Under the pieces are notes generated by a model. The model did no database searches and had not been told where the DNA came from. It saw only the letters and a list, made by a program, of their open reading frames with translations. The position numbers were made by a program, and so were the translations under genes. Shown piece by piece: positions 24,992 to 32,823 of a stretch of 32,823 nucleotides of DNA. The DNA is taken from NCBI GenBank assembly GCA_014859985.1, contig JACZKN010000074.1, forward strand, positions 1 to 32,823, given 5' to 3'. This stretch comes from Candidatus Krumholzibacteriia bacterium. GTDB taxonomy: Bacteria > Krumholzibacteriota > Krumholzibacteriia > LZORAL124-64-63. Positions within the stretch are counted from its first letter, which is position 1; every line of letters starts with the position of its first letter.

Positions 24992-27177
24992 GGCAGCTGC
25001 GGGCCATCCTGGGCCGCGAGGTCGGCTCCTTCTTCCACGGCGCCGTCGGCCCGGTGGTGCTGGTGGGCTTCCTGGTGGGGGTGGGGCTCTTCTTCACCCT
25101 CTTCGTGCTGGGCTACAGCGAGATGTCCCTGACGGCCATGCAGTCGGCGCGCAGCGGCAACTACCTGAACCTGGCCGAGGGCCTGTTCCGGCCCATGGTC
25201 TCGAACATGACCCTGTTCCTGCTGCTGCTCTTGCCGGCGGTCACCATGCGCCTGTTCGCCCCCGACTACCGCTCCGGGCGCTGGGAACTGGTGGCCAGCT
25301 GGCCGGTGCCGGACCTGGTCTGGGTGCTGGGCAAGTGGCTGGCGGCGGTCGCCGTCGCGGCGGTCCTGATCCTCGGCTCGGGGGCCTACTTCGGCGCCGT
25401 CTGGCTGCTGGGAAGCCCGGAGCCCGGACCGCTGGTGGCCGCGTGGCTGGGCCTGCTGCTGTACGCCGGCTGCCTGGCCGCCTGGGGCGTGCTGGCCTCG
25501 ACCCTGGTCGGGCACCAGATCCTGGCCTACTTCTCGACCTTCGTCCTGGGCATCGTGCTGTTCCTGGTCGGGGCGCTGGAGCGCTTCCTGCCCGCGCCCT
25601 TCGGCGAGCTCTGCCGCCAGTTCTCCCTGCTGACCCACTTCGAGAAGTTCAGCCGCGGCGTGCTGGACAGCCGGGACATCGTCTGGTTCCTGGCCATGAC
25701 CGCCGTGCCGCTGGCCGCGGCGGCGGCGGTCCTGGCGGGCCGGCGCCAGACGGCCCAGCGGCGCCTGGGCCAGGCCGCGCCGGTGCTGCTGGTGGTCCTG
25801 GTCGCGCTGGTGGCCTACCTGGCGGCCCTGCGCCTGCCGCTGGTGGCCGACCTGACGGCCGACAAGCGCTACAGCCTGGCGCCGCAGACGGTGCAGATCC
25901 TCGAGTCCCTGCCCGACGGGCTGGCGGCCCTGCGGGCCGCGGCGGATTCCGCCGGCGCCGACACCCGGGACCTGGACCACGTCCAGGTCACCGCCTTCTA
26001 CCAGCGCCTGGACCCGGCCCGGGACCTGACCGAGGCCCTGCTGAAGGCCTGCACCCAGCACACCCGGGCCTTCCGCTACCGCATGGTGGACCCGGAGGAG
26101 GAGCTGGATCTGGTGCGCCAGTACGGCGTGAACGTCTCGCGCACCATCGTCGTCGCGGCCGCGGACCGCTGGACCAGCGTCCTGCAACCGGAGGAGGGCG
26201 GGCTCATCAACGCCGTCTACCGCCTGGTCTCGGGCCGCAGCACCCGGGTGCTGCACCTGCTGGGCCACGGCGAGCACCTGCCCGACAGCGACGACCTGGG
26301 TGGCTACTCCAGCTACGGGCAGCTGCTGTACGAGCAGGGCTACGACCTGCAGACTTTGCACCTGCCGGCGGCGGGCCGCGTGCCGCCGACGGCGGACGTG
26401 GTGGTGATCGCCGGCCCGCGCACCGAACCGGGCGACGAGGAACTGGCGGCGCTGGAGGAGCACCTGCGCCGGGGCGGCGCCGTGCTCGGCCTCTTCGACC
26501 CGCCGACCCCGGACCGCTGGCGCCGCTGGCTGGCGCGCTGGCGCGTGGAACTGACCGGCGACGTGATCGTGGCGGCGGACCGGGCGGCCAGCGAGTTCGG
26601 CGTGGGTGCGCGCACGGTGGTCGTCGGCGACGGCTACGGCGACCACACCGTCTCCCGCTCCCTGACGGGGGTGGCCACGGTCTTCCCCCTGGCCCAGCCC
26701 CTGGCCCTGGTGGGGGAGCCGGACAGCGTGGTCGCCGGCGCGGTGATCCTGCGCAGCAGCGAGCTGACCTGGGCCGAGCGCGACCCGGACACCCGCTTCA
26801 GCGGCCGCGCCCGCTACGACGCGGGGGTGGACGTGCCCGGGCCCCTGGATTTCGGCATGGTGCTGGAGCTGGCCCTCGATCCCGAGGGCGGGCGCCCCGG
26901 CCGCCTGGTGGTCGTCGGCAACTCGGAATTCCTGTCCAACGCCAACCTCAACCTGGGGGGCAACCGGGACCTGCTGCTGAACGCCCTGGGCTGGCTGGCC
27001 CGGGAGGAGACCCTGATCCAGCTGCGGGGGCGCGATCCGCTGAGCCAGCCCGTGGTGCTGGACGACACCTGGAAGAAGGTGCTGGGCTGGGGTTCGGTGC
27101 TGGGCTGGCCCCTGCTGGTGGGCAGCCTCGCCGTCGGCGTCATGCTGCGCCACCGCCGGGCAGGGGGTGCCGCATGA
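24988..27177 (+). CDS. Fused ABC permease and GldG-like auxiliary protein
   Basis: The 729-residue product joins two proteins normally separate. Residues 1-245 are an ABC-2-type permease of GldF type with six hydrophobic segments (GPVVLVGFLVGVGLFFTLFV, MTLFLLLLLPAVTM, KWLAAVAVAAVLILGSG, LGLLLYAGCLAAWGVLAS, TFVLGIVLFLVGAL, IVWFLAMTAVPLAAAAAV). After a further hydrophobic stretch around 260-285 comes a GldG/ABC-transporter-auxiliary-like domain marked by ADLTADKRYSLAPQTVQIL, and a final membrane segment near residues 700-720. It starts in the ATPase stop (ATGA) and ends in the next start (ATGA). The fusion gives a fixed 1:1 stoichiometry. In Bacteroidetes GldF/GldG act in gliding; here the role is unknown. 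Confidence 0.9.
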   Translation: MRQLRAILGREVGSFFHGAVGPVVLVGFLVGVGLFFTLFVLGYSEMSLTAMQSARSGNYLNLAEGLFRPMVSNMTLFLLLLLPAVTMRLFAPDYRSGRWELVASWPVPDLVWVLGKWLAAVAVAAVLILGSGAYFGAVWLLGSPEPGPLVAAWLGLLLYAGCLAAWGVLASTLVGHQILAYFSTFVLGIVLFLVGALERFLPAPFGELCRQFSLLTHFEKFSRGVLDSRDIVWFLAMTAVPLAAAAAVLAGRRQTAQRRLGQAAPVLLVVLVALVAYLAALRLPLVADLTADKRYSLAPQTVQILESLPDGLAALRAAADSAGADTRDLDHVQVTAFYQRLDPARDLTEALLKACTQHTRAFRYRMVDPEEELDLVRQYGVNVSRTIVVAAADRWTSVLQPEEGGLINAVYRLVSGRSTRVLHLLGHGEHLPDSDDLGGYSSYGQLLYEQGYDLQTLHLPAAGRVPPTADVVVIAGPRTEPGDEELAALEEHLRRGGAVLGLFDPPTPDRWRRWLARWRVELTGDVIVAADRAASEFGVGARTVVVGDGYGDHTVSRSLTGVATVFPLAQPLALVGEPDSVVAGAVILRSSELTWAERDPDTRFSGRARYDAGVDVPGPLDFGMVLELALDPEGGRPGRLVVVGNSEFLSNANLNLGGNRDLLLNALGWLAREETLIQLRGRDPLSQPVVLDDTWKKVLGWGSVLGWPLLVGSLAVGVMLRHRRAGGAA

Positions 27178-28688
27178 GCCGGGTGCGCCTGCTCCTGGTC
27201 CTCGGCGGCGTCCTGGCGGCGCTGGCCGTCGCGTTCTGGCTGCTGCGGGCCGACCGGGACACCGACCTGACCGCCGGCGGCCCCCTGCTGGCCACGGACC
27301 TGGGCACGGTCGAGCGCATCCAGCTGACGCTCAGCGGCGTGCCCACCGTGTTCGAGCGCCGGGAAGACTCCCTGTGGACCATGTCCGGGGCGGTGCACGA
27401 CTGGGTCGATCCCCTGCGCCTGTCCCAGCAGCTGGCGGTCCTGGGCGCGGCCGAAGGCGGGCGCCTTTTGCCGGGCACCGAGCCGGAAGACCGCCGCTAC
27501 GAGTTCAACGGGCCCCAGGCGGTGCGCCTGGTCCTGTTCGGGCCCGGCGGCAGCGAGGAGCGCCTGTCCCTGGGCGCCGCGAATCCGGTGACGGGCAACG
27601 TCTACGCCAGCGGGGCGGGACGGACCGCCTGCTTCCCCGTCCTGGCCGAGACCCGTGACCGCCTGGCCAGGCTGCCGGAGGCGGTGCGCCTGACCACGGT
27701 GCTGCCCCCGGTGCCGCTGACGGCGCTGGAGCGCATCACGGTCACCCGTGGCCGCCGCACCGAGGTCCTGGCGGCCGCAGGCGGCCGCTGGTGGCTGCTG
27801 GTGCCGGCCGCCGACCTGTCCGTCCTGCCGCCGTTGGCCCAGGACTGGCAGCGCCTGCACGACGACCGCCGGCGCCGCGACGACGAGGGCCTGTGGGTCC
27901 TGGCCGACGAACGCCGGGTCGGCCTGCTGGCCTACGAGGCGGGCCAGCTGCAGGTCAGCAGCTTCGTGCCGCCGGAACAGGCCGCCGACGCCCTCGACCA
28001 ATGGGAGCTGGACCCGGCCTGGCTGACGGTGGTGCTCGAGGGCCGCGGCATCGACCCCGACCCCACCACCGGCACGCCCGACCGGCTCGTGGTGGGCTTC
28101 GGCCCGCCCCTGGACGAGAAGACCGTGCCGGCGGTGCGCCGCGGCAACCCGCTGCTGGTGCCCCGGCAGGCCCTGGCCACCCTGGAGGCCCCGCCGGGGG
28201 ACCTGCTGCACCTGTTCGCCTTCACCGACCGGCCCCTGCTGGCGGACGAGGTGGAACTGGCCGCGGCCGGCGGCCCGCTGCTGCGGGCCCGCCGCGTCGA
28301 GCGGGAGGTCCGCCACGACGAGCGTGCGCAGTGGGATCAGCTGCTGCCCGAGCCGGGCCGCGACGAGGCGCGCGCCCACCTGACGGCCCGCAACTTCATC
28401 GTCGACCTGGACCGGCTGGCGGTGCTGGCGGTGCTGCCGCCGACGGATGCCAAGCGGGTGCTGCAGCCGGAGGGCCGGGTCACGGTGACCGTGCGCTGGG
28501 GCGATCCCGCCCGCAGCGAGGTCTGGCACTGCGGTCGCCTGGACCTGCCCAACGTGCCCGGCGGCCCCGAACGCCTGGTCCCCGGCGACGACGGCGAGGG
28601 GCCGGTCGGCTTCTGGCGCCCCGCCGACGGCCGGCTGCTGCAGGTGCCGTCCACGGTGCTGGTCACGGCGCGGAACCTGGCGCGCTGA
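27174..28688 (+). CDS. DUF4340-like membrane-anchored protein of the ABC cassette
   Basis: The 504-residue product has one N-terminal membrane segment (LLLVLGGVLAALAVAFWLLR) and a long soluble part expected outside the membrane. The start of the soluble region, LLATDLGTVERIQLTL followed by FERREDSLWTM, matches the repeating beta pattern of DUF4340 proteins, which usually sit next to GldG-like genes. It shares a four-base ATGA overlap with the fused permease and ends 18 bases before the convergent M23 peptidase stop. I infer it is an accessory of the exporter; the function of the family is not established. Confidence 0.8.
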   Translation: MSRVRLLLVLGGVLAALAVAFWLLRADRDTDLTAGGPLLATDLGTVERIQLTLSGVPTVFERREDSLWTMSGAVHDWVDPLRLSQQLAVLGAAEGGRLLPGTEPEDRRYEFNGPQAVRLVLFGPGGSEERLSLGAANPVTGNVYASGAGRTACFPVLAETRDRLARLPEAVRLTTVLPPVPLTALERITVTRGRRTEVLAAAGGRWWLLVPAADLSVLPPLAQDWQRLHDDRRRRDDEGLWVLADERRVGLLAYEAGQLQVSSFVPPEQAADALDQWELDPAWLTVVLEGRGIDPDPTTGTPDRLVVGFGPPLDEKTVPAVRRGNPLLVPRQALATLEAPPGDLLHLFAFTDRPLLADEVELAAAGGPLLRARRVEREVRHDERAQWDQLLPEPGRDEARAHLTARNFIVDLDRLAVLAVLPPTDAKRVLQPEGRVTVTVRWGDPARSEVWHCGRLDLPNVPGGPERLVPGDDGEGPVGFWRPADGRLLQVPSTVLVTARNLAR

Positions 28689-28706
28689 GCCGGCTGGAGG
28701 GGGCGG

Positions 28707-30125
28707 TCAGTCCGCCGCGGAAATCACCACCAGCGGCGCGTGCTCGGCCGCGTAGGTGGCCCCGTCCCAGGCCGGCGGCTGGATGATCGCCACCGCGGAG
28801 ACGGGCACGGTCCCGCCCAGGGTCACCGCGTCCAGGGCGGCGGCGTACTGCTCGCCCAGGGCGGCGAACACCGGCAGCTGGTCGCCGGGCACCGGGTCCG
28901 CCGGCGGCAGCTTCAGGGTGCGCGGGTTGACGAACTGGCCGCTCTTGCGGACGCGGAAGTCCAGGTGCGGGCCGGTGGCGTAGCCCGTGGCGCCCACGTA
29001 GCCGATGATCTGCCCCTGCCGCACCCTGGTGCCCTCCTTGACGCCCTTGGCGAATCCCGACAGGTGCAGGTAGAAGGTCTCGTATTCGCGGTTGGTGTGG
29101 CGGATCTGCACGTAGCGGCCGTTGCCTTCCTTGCGGCGGGCGGCCACCACGGTGCCGTCGCCGGCCGCGCGCACGGGCGTGCCCAGGGGCGCGGCGTAGT
29201 CCACGCCCAGGTGGGGCATGTGGCGCTTGAGCACCGGATGGAAGCGGCGGTAGGAGAACTCGCTGCTGACGCGGGAGTACTCCAGCGGCGCGCGCATCAG
29301 CTGCTTCTGCAGGTTCTTCCCCTCGGGGTCGAAGTAGCCGGGCTTGCCCTCGGGGTCGGTGTACAGGTAGGCCCGCTTGGGCTCGCCGCGGTTGACCAGT
29401 TCGGCCGCGAGCACCGGGCCGGCGCGGAGGAACCCGCCGTCCTTCCAGATCTCCTCGTAGACCACGCGGAAGGTGTCGCCGCGGCGCAGGTCGCGGCTGA
29501 AGTCCACGTCCCAGCCCAGGATGTCGTTGAGCTTGGCGGCCAGGGCCAAGGGAGCGTCCAGCTGCTGCAGGCTGGCGTAGAGGCTGACCTCGATGGTGCC
29601 GCCCACGCCGCGCAGGCGGCGCTCGACGGGATAGGTGCCGTCCTCGCGCTCGTAGGTGTCGCCGCGGCGGACCCAGGTGACGTGGCTCTCCACGTCCAGG
29701 TCGAAGCCCAGCGACTGCAGGCCGCCGTCGGGGGCCACGTGGATGCGGAAGCGCTCGCCCGCGCGGACCTTCGCCAGGTTGCGGAAGGGTTTGCAGGCCT
29801 TCACCAGGACCATGATGTCCTCGTGGGCGGCGCCGCGGGCGCTGAGGGCGTCGTAGAAGGTCTCGCGGCGGCCGATGACCATCTCCACCGGGCCTTCGTC
29901 CGGGCGGCAGAGCGGGCCGAGCTCGTCCGGTGCCAGGGCCGGCGTCCCAACGCGGCGGATGAGGGCGCCGGGCAGCAGGTGCGAGAATCCGGCCTCGACC
30001 GTCAGGACTTCCGGGAGCGGCGCCTCGGCCGGGCCGCCCATGCCGCTGCCGGCGTCGTACGCCGGCATCCGGCCGGACCCCCAGGCCAGGAGCACGAGGC
30101 CGCCGATGGCCAGGGCCGGGGCCAC
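28707..30125 (-). CDS. M23 peptidoglycan endopeptidase, MepM-like
   Basis: The 472-residue product has an N-terminal hydrophobic anchor, an OapA/LysM-like linker region (RETFYDALSARGAAHEDIM, GWDVDFSRDLRRGDTFRVVYEE) and an M23 catalytic domain at about 282-407. Metal-site residues are His305 and Asp309 (HLGVDYAAP) with His354 (YLHLS) and His387 (GPHLDFRV). The usual HxH third position is Asp389 (HLD). It should cut peptidoglycan cross-links during growth. The start is GTG 30125; the frame stays open upstream with a better amino end (ISKLLKSIPV before the hydrophobic segment), but only ATT or CTG codons lie near an AAGGA site, so an unusual start is possible. It is convergent with the ABC cassette. 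Confidence 0.88.
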   Translation of the reverse strand: MAPALAIGGLVLLAWGSGRMPAYDAGSGMGGPAEAPLPEVLTVEAGFSHLLPGALIRRVGTPALAPDELGPLCRPDEGPVEMVIGRRETFYDALSARGAAHEDIMVLVKACKPFRNLAKVRAGERFRIHVAPDGGLQSLGFDLDVESHVTWVRRGDTYEREDGTYPVERRLRGVGGTIEVSLYASLQQLDAPLALAAKLNDILGWDVDFSRDLRRGDTFRVVYEEIWKDGGFLRAGPVLAAELVNRGEPKRAYLYTDPEGKPGYFDPEGKNLQKQLMRAPLEYSRVSSEFSYRRFHPVLKRHMPHLGVDYAAPLGTPVRAAGDGTVVAARRKEGNGRYVQIRHTNREYETFYLHLSGFAKGVKEGTRVRQGQIIGYVGATGYATGPHLDFRVRKSGQFVNPRTLKLPPADPVPGDQLPVFAALGEQYAAALDAVTLGGTVPVSAVAIIQPPAWDGATYAAEHAPLVVISAAD

Positions 30126-30207
30126 GGGTATGGACTTCAGGAGCTTGGAAATCAGGGTTCCGTCCTTAACGTTCGGGCGAGATCCATCCTGGACCCGGGG
30201 CCAGGAA

Positions 30208-30236
30208 AATCTGCCTCATCGACCGGGCCCGATCAA
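30208..30236 (-). promoter_or_regulatory. Candidate promoter for the M23 peptidase gene
   Basis: On the minus strand TTGATC (30236-30231) and CAGATT (30213-30208) are 17 bases apart, about 75 bases upstream of the coding start. The -35 matches four and the -10 three of six consensus bases. The divergent position within the 269-base region makes it plausible but unproven. Confidence 0.28.
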
Positions 30237-30267
30237 GGGTTTTCTGGGTCCCGTCCTTGCTGGGACC

Positions 30268-30296
30268 ATGACCGGGGTCCGCTTCCATGCTATGAT
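30268..30296 (+). promoter_or_regulatory. Candidate promoter for the FG-GAP protein gene, with adjacent inverted repeat
   Basis: ATGACC (30268-30273) and TATGAT (30291-30296), 17 bases apart, give a good -35/-10 pair about 100 bases ahead of the coding start. Immediately upstream is a GGTCCC-(9)-GGGACC inverted repeat (30247-30252 and 30262-30267) abutting the -35, which could be an operator or a chance repeat. The remaining spacer to 30394 is leader sequence. Confidence 0.45.
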
Positions 30297-30394
30297 GACC
30301 CCCGGAAACCGTGCATTTCGCCCGCCTTGGCCGGATTCCTGCCAGGAATCCCGGTAGGGGCGGGGGCAAATCGTGCCGATGCGGAGGTCCTGTC

Positions 30395-32413
30395 GTGTCC
30401 AGTCGCAACCGCTGCAACCCTCATGCCGTCCTCGTGTTCCCGGCGTTGTTGCTGCTGGGTTTCGCGCCCGCCGCCCGGGGCACGGTGCACCTGACCGACG
30501 CTGCCGGGGGCGCGACCGGTAAGCTCTTCGGCACATCGGTCCGCGAACTGGAGGATCTTGACGGCGACGGGCGCTGGGAACTGCTGGTCGGGGCGCCGGC
30601 CTCGGAGGTGCCAGGCGGCAACAAGGCCGGCTCGGCCTTCCTGTGGCTGGGCGGGCGCAACCTGACCGTGGCGCCGGACCGCGCGTGGCACGGCGCCGCC
30701 GAGGACGAGTTCGGCTGGTGCGTGGCGCCCATCGGCGACGTCAACGACGACGGGCGGCCGGACTGGGCCGTGGGCGCCCCGGCGCGGGGCTCGAGCCGTC
30801 CCGGCCGGGTCTACGTGTTCCATGGCGCGGCGAACCCGCCGTCAGGACCGGCTTTGACCATCAACGGCGCCTCGACCGACGACCACTTCGGCTTTTCCGT
30901 TTCGGCGGCGGGGGATTTCAACGGCGACGGCATCGACGATTTCGTCGTCGGTGCGCCCATGGCCGACGTGGGCGGCACCGACAACGGGGCCGCCTACGTG
31001 ATCTACGGAGCCGCCGGCGGGCCCAGCACCAACCTGGCCGACGCCACCGTCCTGAGGGGATCCTTCGCCGACGACCACTTCGGCTGGGCCGTGTGCGACG
31101 CCGGCAACTTCCTGGGGGGCAATCCCCGGGCCATCGCCGTGGGCGCCCCGGACAACAACACCCGCGGCATCGACGCCGGCGCCGTCTACGTCTACGAGGG
31201 TTCCCTGGGCGGGGCGGCTCCCGACACCACCATCGACCACTGGATCAGCACCTCCTACGGCAACCCCGCCGGCGGCCGCTTCGGTTTCTCCCTGCGCAAC
31301 GCGGGCCGTTGGGACGGCGGCAGCATCGACGACCTGGCCATCGGCGCCCCGGAGATGAACGCCGGCGCCAGCCGCAACGGGCGGGTCGAGCTCGTCTTCG
31401 GCGGCACGAGCCCGTCGCACGCGGGCGACCGCTACGTCAACGGCGCCAACGCCGGCGACCGTTTCGGCTGGTCGGTGGCGCGCCTGGGCAACGTTGCCGG
31501 GACCTCGGCCGAGGATCTGGCCATCGGCGCCCCCCAGCGGGACTTCGAGGCCAGCAACGCCGGCCGGGCCTACATCTGGGAAGGCGGCGCGGCGTCCCAG
31601 AACAGCGCGGCCAGCCTCGGCATCCTGGCCAATATCCCGTTGATGCCGGGCACCGAGGCGGACGACCAGTTCGGCTGGGCGGTCAGCTCCGCCGGCGACT
31701 TCGACGGCGACGGCCTGCGGGACATCGCCGTCGGCGCGCCCTACGGCAACATCGCCACCAACACCACCGGGGGCTTCTGCCTGCTGGTGGACACCAGCGA
31801 CCAGGTGGTGGCCACGCTGCTGACCCGCTGGGAAGCGACCTGGACCGCCGAGGGGGCGGTGCGGCTGGTCTTCGCCCTGGGGGTGCCCAGCGACGGCATC
31901 ACCCTGCTGCACCTGGTGCGCCAGGGACCGGGCGGTCCGGCCACGGTCTACGCCGGCGCCGCGGTCCCGGGCGAGGGCGCGCTCGAGCTGACCCCAGCGG
32001 GCTTCGAGGTCCTGGACACGGCCGTGCCCGCGGCCGCGGGCTTCACCTACGACCTGACGGTCACCCTGGCCGACGGTGGTCCGCGGACCCTGGCGGCCCT
32101 GGACGGCCCGCGGGGGGCGGCCCCGGCCCTGCCGGCCAGCCTGGCACTGGGCGACATCTGGCCCAACCCGGCCAATCCGCTGGTGAGCATCCGCTTCCGC
32201 GCCGAGGGCGGCGAACCGGTGGCCTGCCGCGTCTACGACGTGCGCGGCCGCCTGGTGCGCACGCTGCACAGCGGTGCGGCGACCGGCGACTGGCAGACGG
32301 TGCGATGGGACGGCCGCGGCGACGACGGCCAGTCCGCGCCTTCGGGCAGCTACCTGGTGCTGCTGCAGACGGAAGCCGGCGCCCGGGCGCGCCAGTTGAC
32401 CCTTGCCCGCTGA
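30395..32413 (+). CDS. Secreted seven-repeat FG-GAP protein with FlgD-like C-terminal domain
   Basis: The 672-residue product has a signal peptide (HAVLVFPALLLLGFAPAARG) and seven consecutive FG-GAP repeats of the form FGxSV...GDxxGDGxxDxxVGAP...GxxYV, which fits a closed seven-bladed beta-propeller like integrin alpha. Calcium loops are intact in repeats 1, 2, 3 and 7 (DLDGDG, DVNDDG, DFNGDG, DFDGDG) and degenerate in 4, 5 and 6. The C-terminal 90 residues (WPNPANPLVSIRFR, CRVYDVRGRLVRTL, SGSYLVLL) are a FlgD/Ig-like sorting-type domain. GTG 30395 is chosen over GTG 30311 because GGAGG at 30383-30387 is seven bases away and the signal peptide follows. Likely a surface adhesion or binding protein. 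Confidence 0.88.
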   Translation: MSSRNRCNPHAVLVFPALLLLGFAPAARGTVHLTDAAGGATGKLFGTSVRELEDLDGDGRWELLVGAPASEVPGGNKAGSAFLWLGGRNLTVAPDRAWHGAAEDEFGWCVAPIGDVNDDGRPDWAVGAPARGSSRPGRVYVFHGAANPPSGPALTINGASTDDHFGFSVSAAGDFNGDGIDDFVVGAPMADVGGTDNGAAYVIYGAAGGPSTNLADATVLRGSFADDHFGWAVCDAGNFLGGNPRAIAVGAPDNNTRGIDAGAVYVYEGSLGGAAPDTTIDHWISTSYGNPAGGRFGFSLRNAGRWDGGSIDDLAIGAPEMNAGASRNGRVELVFGGTSPSHAGDRYVNGANAGDRFGWSVARLGNVAGTSAEDLAIGAPQRDFEASNAGRAYIWEGGAASQNSAASLGILANIPLMPGTEADDQFGWAVSSAGDFDGDGLRDIAVGAPYGNIATNTTGGFCLLVDTSDQVVATLLTRWEATWTAEGAVRLVFALGVPSDGITLLHLVRQGPGGPATVYAGAAVPGEGALELTPAGFEVLDTAVPAAAGFTYDLTVTLADGGPRTLAALDGPRGAAPALPASLALGDIWPNPANPLVSIRFRAEGGEPVACRVYDVRGRLVRTLHSGAATGDWQTVRWDGRGDDGQSAPSGSYLVLLQTEAGARARQLTLAR

Positions 32414-32823
32414 CGGCGGGACCGCGGTCCTGCCGCGGGTCGAGCTGCACACCCACCTGGAGGGGTCCCTGACCCCGTCCCGGCTGATCGCGCTGGCCCG
32501 CCGCCACGGCCAGCCGGGCCTGCCTGCGGCCTGCCTGGACCCCGGCGGTTCGGCCTACCGTTTCGCCGGCTTCCAAGGCTTCCTGCAGCTGTTCCGGCGC
32601 GCCACCAGCGTCGTGCGCACCCCCCGTGACTACCACGACCTGGCCCTGGACCTGGGGGCGCAGCTGGCCGCCGACCGGGTGGGATACGCCGAGGTCATCG
32701 TCTCCTACGGGGTGATGCTGCGCCGGGGCATCGACCCGGTGGCGGTGCAGCGGGCGTTGGCCGAGGCCGCGGCCGAGGTGGAGCAGACCCGCGGGCCGGT
32801 GCTGCGCTGGCTGCCGGACGCCG
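32403..32823 (+). CDS. Adenosine deaminase-family protein (5' part, truncated)
   Basis: The visible 140 residues start PADGGTAVLPRVELHTHLEGSLTP; HTHLEGS holds the first two metal-binding histidines (16 and 18) of the adenosine/aminofutalosine/AMP deaminase family. A conserved helix segment follows (FQGFLQLFRRATSVVRTPRDY). The enzyme should deaminate a purine nucleoside or a futalosine-type compound; which one cannot be told without the missing C-terminal metal and substrate residues. The only in-frame start is TTG 32403, overlapping the previous stop by 11 bases and lacking a clear ribosome-binding site, so expression may depend on coupling. The gene runs off the window. Confidence 0.88.
   Translation, partial: MPADGGTAVLPRVELHTHLEGSLTPSRLIALARRHGQPGLPAACLDPGGSAYRFAGFQGFLQLFRRATSVVRTPRDYHDLALDLGAQLAADRVGYAEVIVSYGVMLRRGIDPVAVQRALAEAAAEVEQTRGPVLRWLPDA

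Overview
The window reads as chromosome from a high-GC, Gram-negative-type bacterium, most likely an uncultured lineage around the FCB group (Krumholzibacteriota/Eisenbacteria-like). The basis for that placement is indirect: FlgD/Ig-like 'PNPFNP' C-terminal domains, FG-GAP, VCBS and ASPIC/UnbV surface proteins, a GldA/GldFG-like ABC cassette, and an rpoA that begins MKW. I could not run a phylogeny, so the placement is an inference.

Bases 1-16237 are one uninterrupted, plus-strand translation superoperon. It starts inside the end of tuf (EF-Tu) and runs through the S10 block (rpsJ, rplC, rplD, rplW, rplB, rpsS, rplV, rpsC, rplP, rpmC, rpsQ), the spc block (rplN to rplO, secY, adk, map, infA, rpmJ) and the alpha block (rpsM, rpsK, rpsD, rpoA, rplQ). 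Many genes overlap by a few bases or are only a few bases apart. Most longer spacers hold a short GC-rich hairpin with no T-tract. A perfect 16-bp hairpin followed by T-rich sequence ends the unit after rplQ.

Bases 16238-22834 form a separate secreted-protein cassette with visibly more A/T in third codon positions than its flanks. Its first gene is a giant M6-like metalloprotease carrying a VCBS propeller-like region and an ASPIC/UnbV domain. In this sequence its signal peptide is out of frame with the body by one base, at a GGAGGGGG run. It is followed by a small secreted protein ending in a FlgD-like sorting/anchor-type domain, and by a secreted parallel beta-helix protein whose base composition changes abruptly within the gene.

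Bases 22990-28688 return to ordinary high-GC genes: fabH (fatty-acid initiation), then a tightly overlapped three-gene ABC export cassette (GldA-like ATPase, a fused GldF-GldG-like permease/auxiliary protein, and a DUF4340-like membrane-anchored protein). A MepM-like M23 peptidoglycan endopeptidase lies convergently on the minus strand (28707-30125). Divergent from it is a secreted protein (30395-32413) with seven FG-GAP repeats, predicted to close as a seven-bladed propeller, plus the same kind of FlgD-like C-terminal domain. The window ends inside an adenosine-deaminase-family gene.

No tRNA, rRNA, CRISPR array or insertion sequence was recognised. No gene-free stretch exceeds 300 bases; the two longest (16104-16400 and 30126-30394) carry the terminator and candidate promoters described below.
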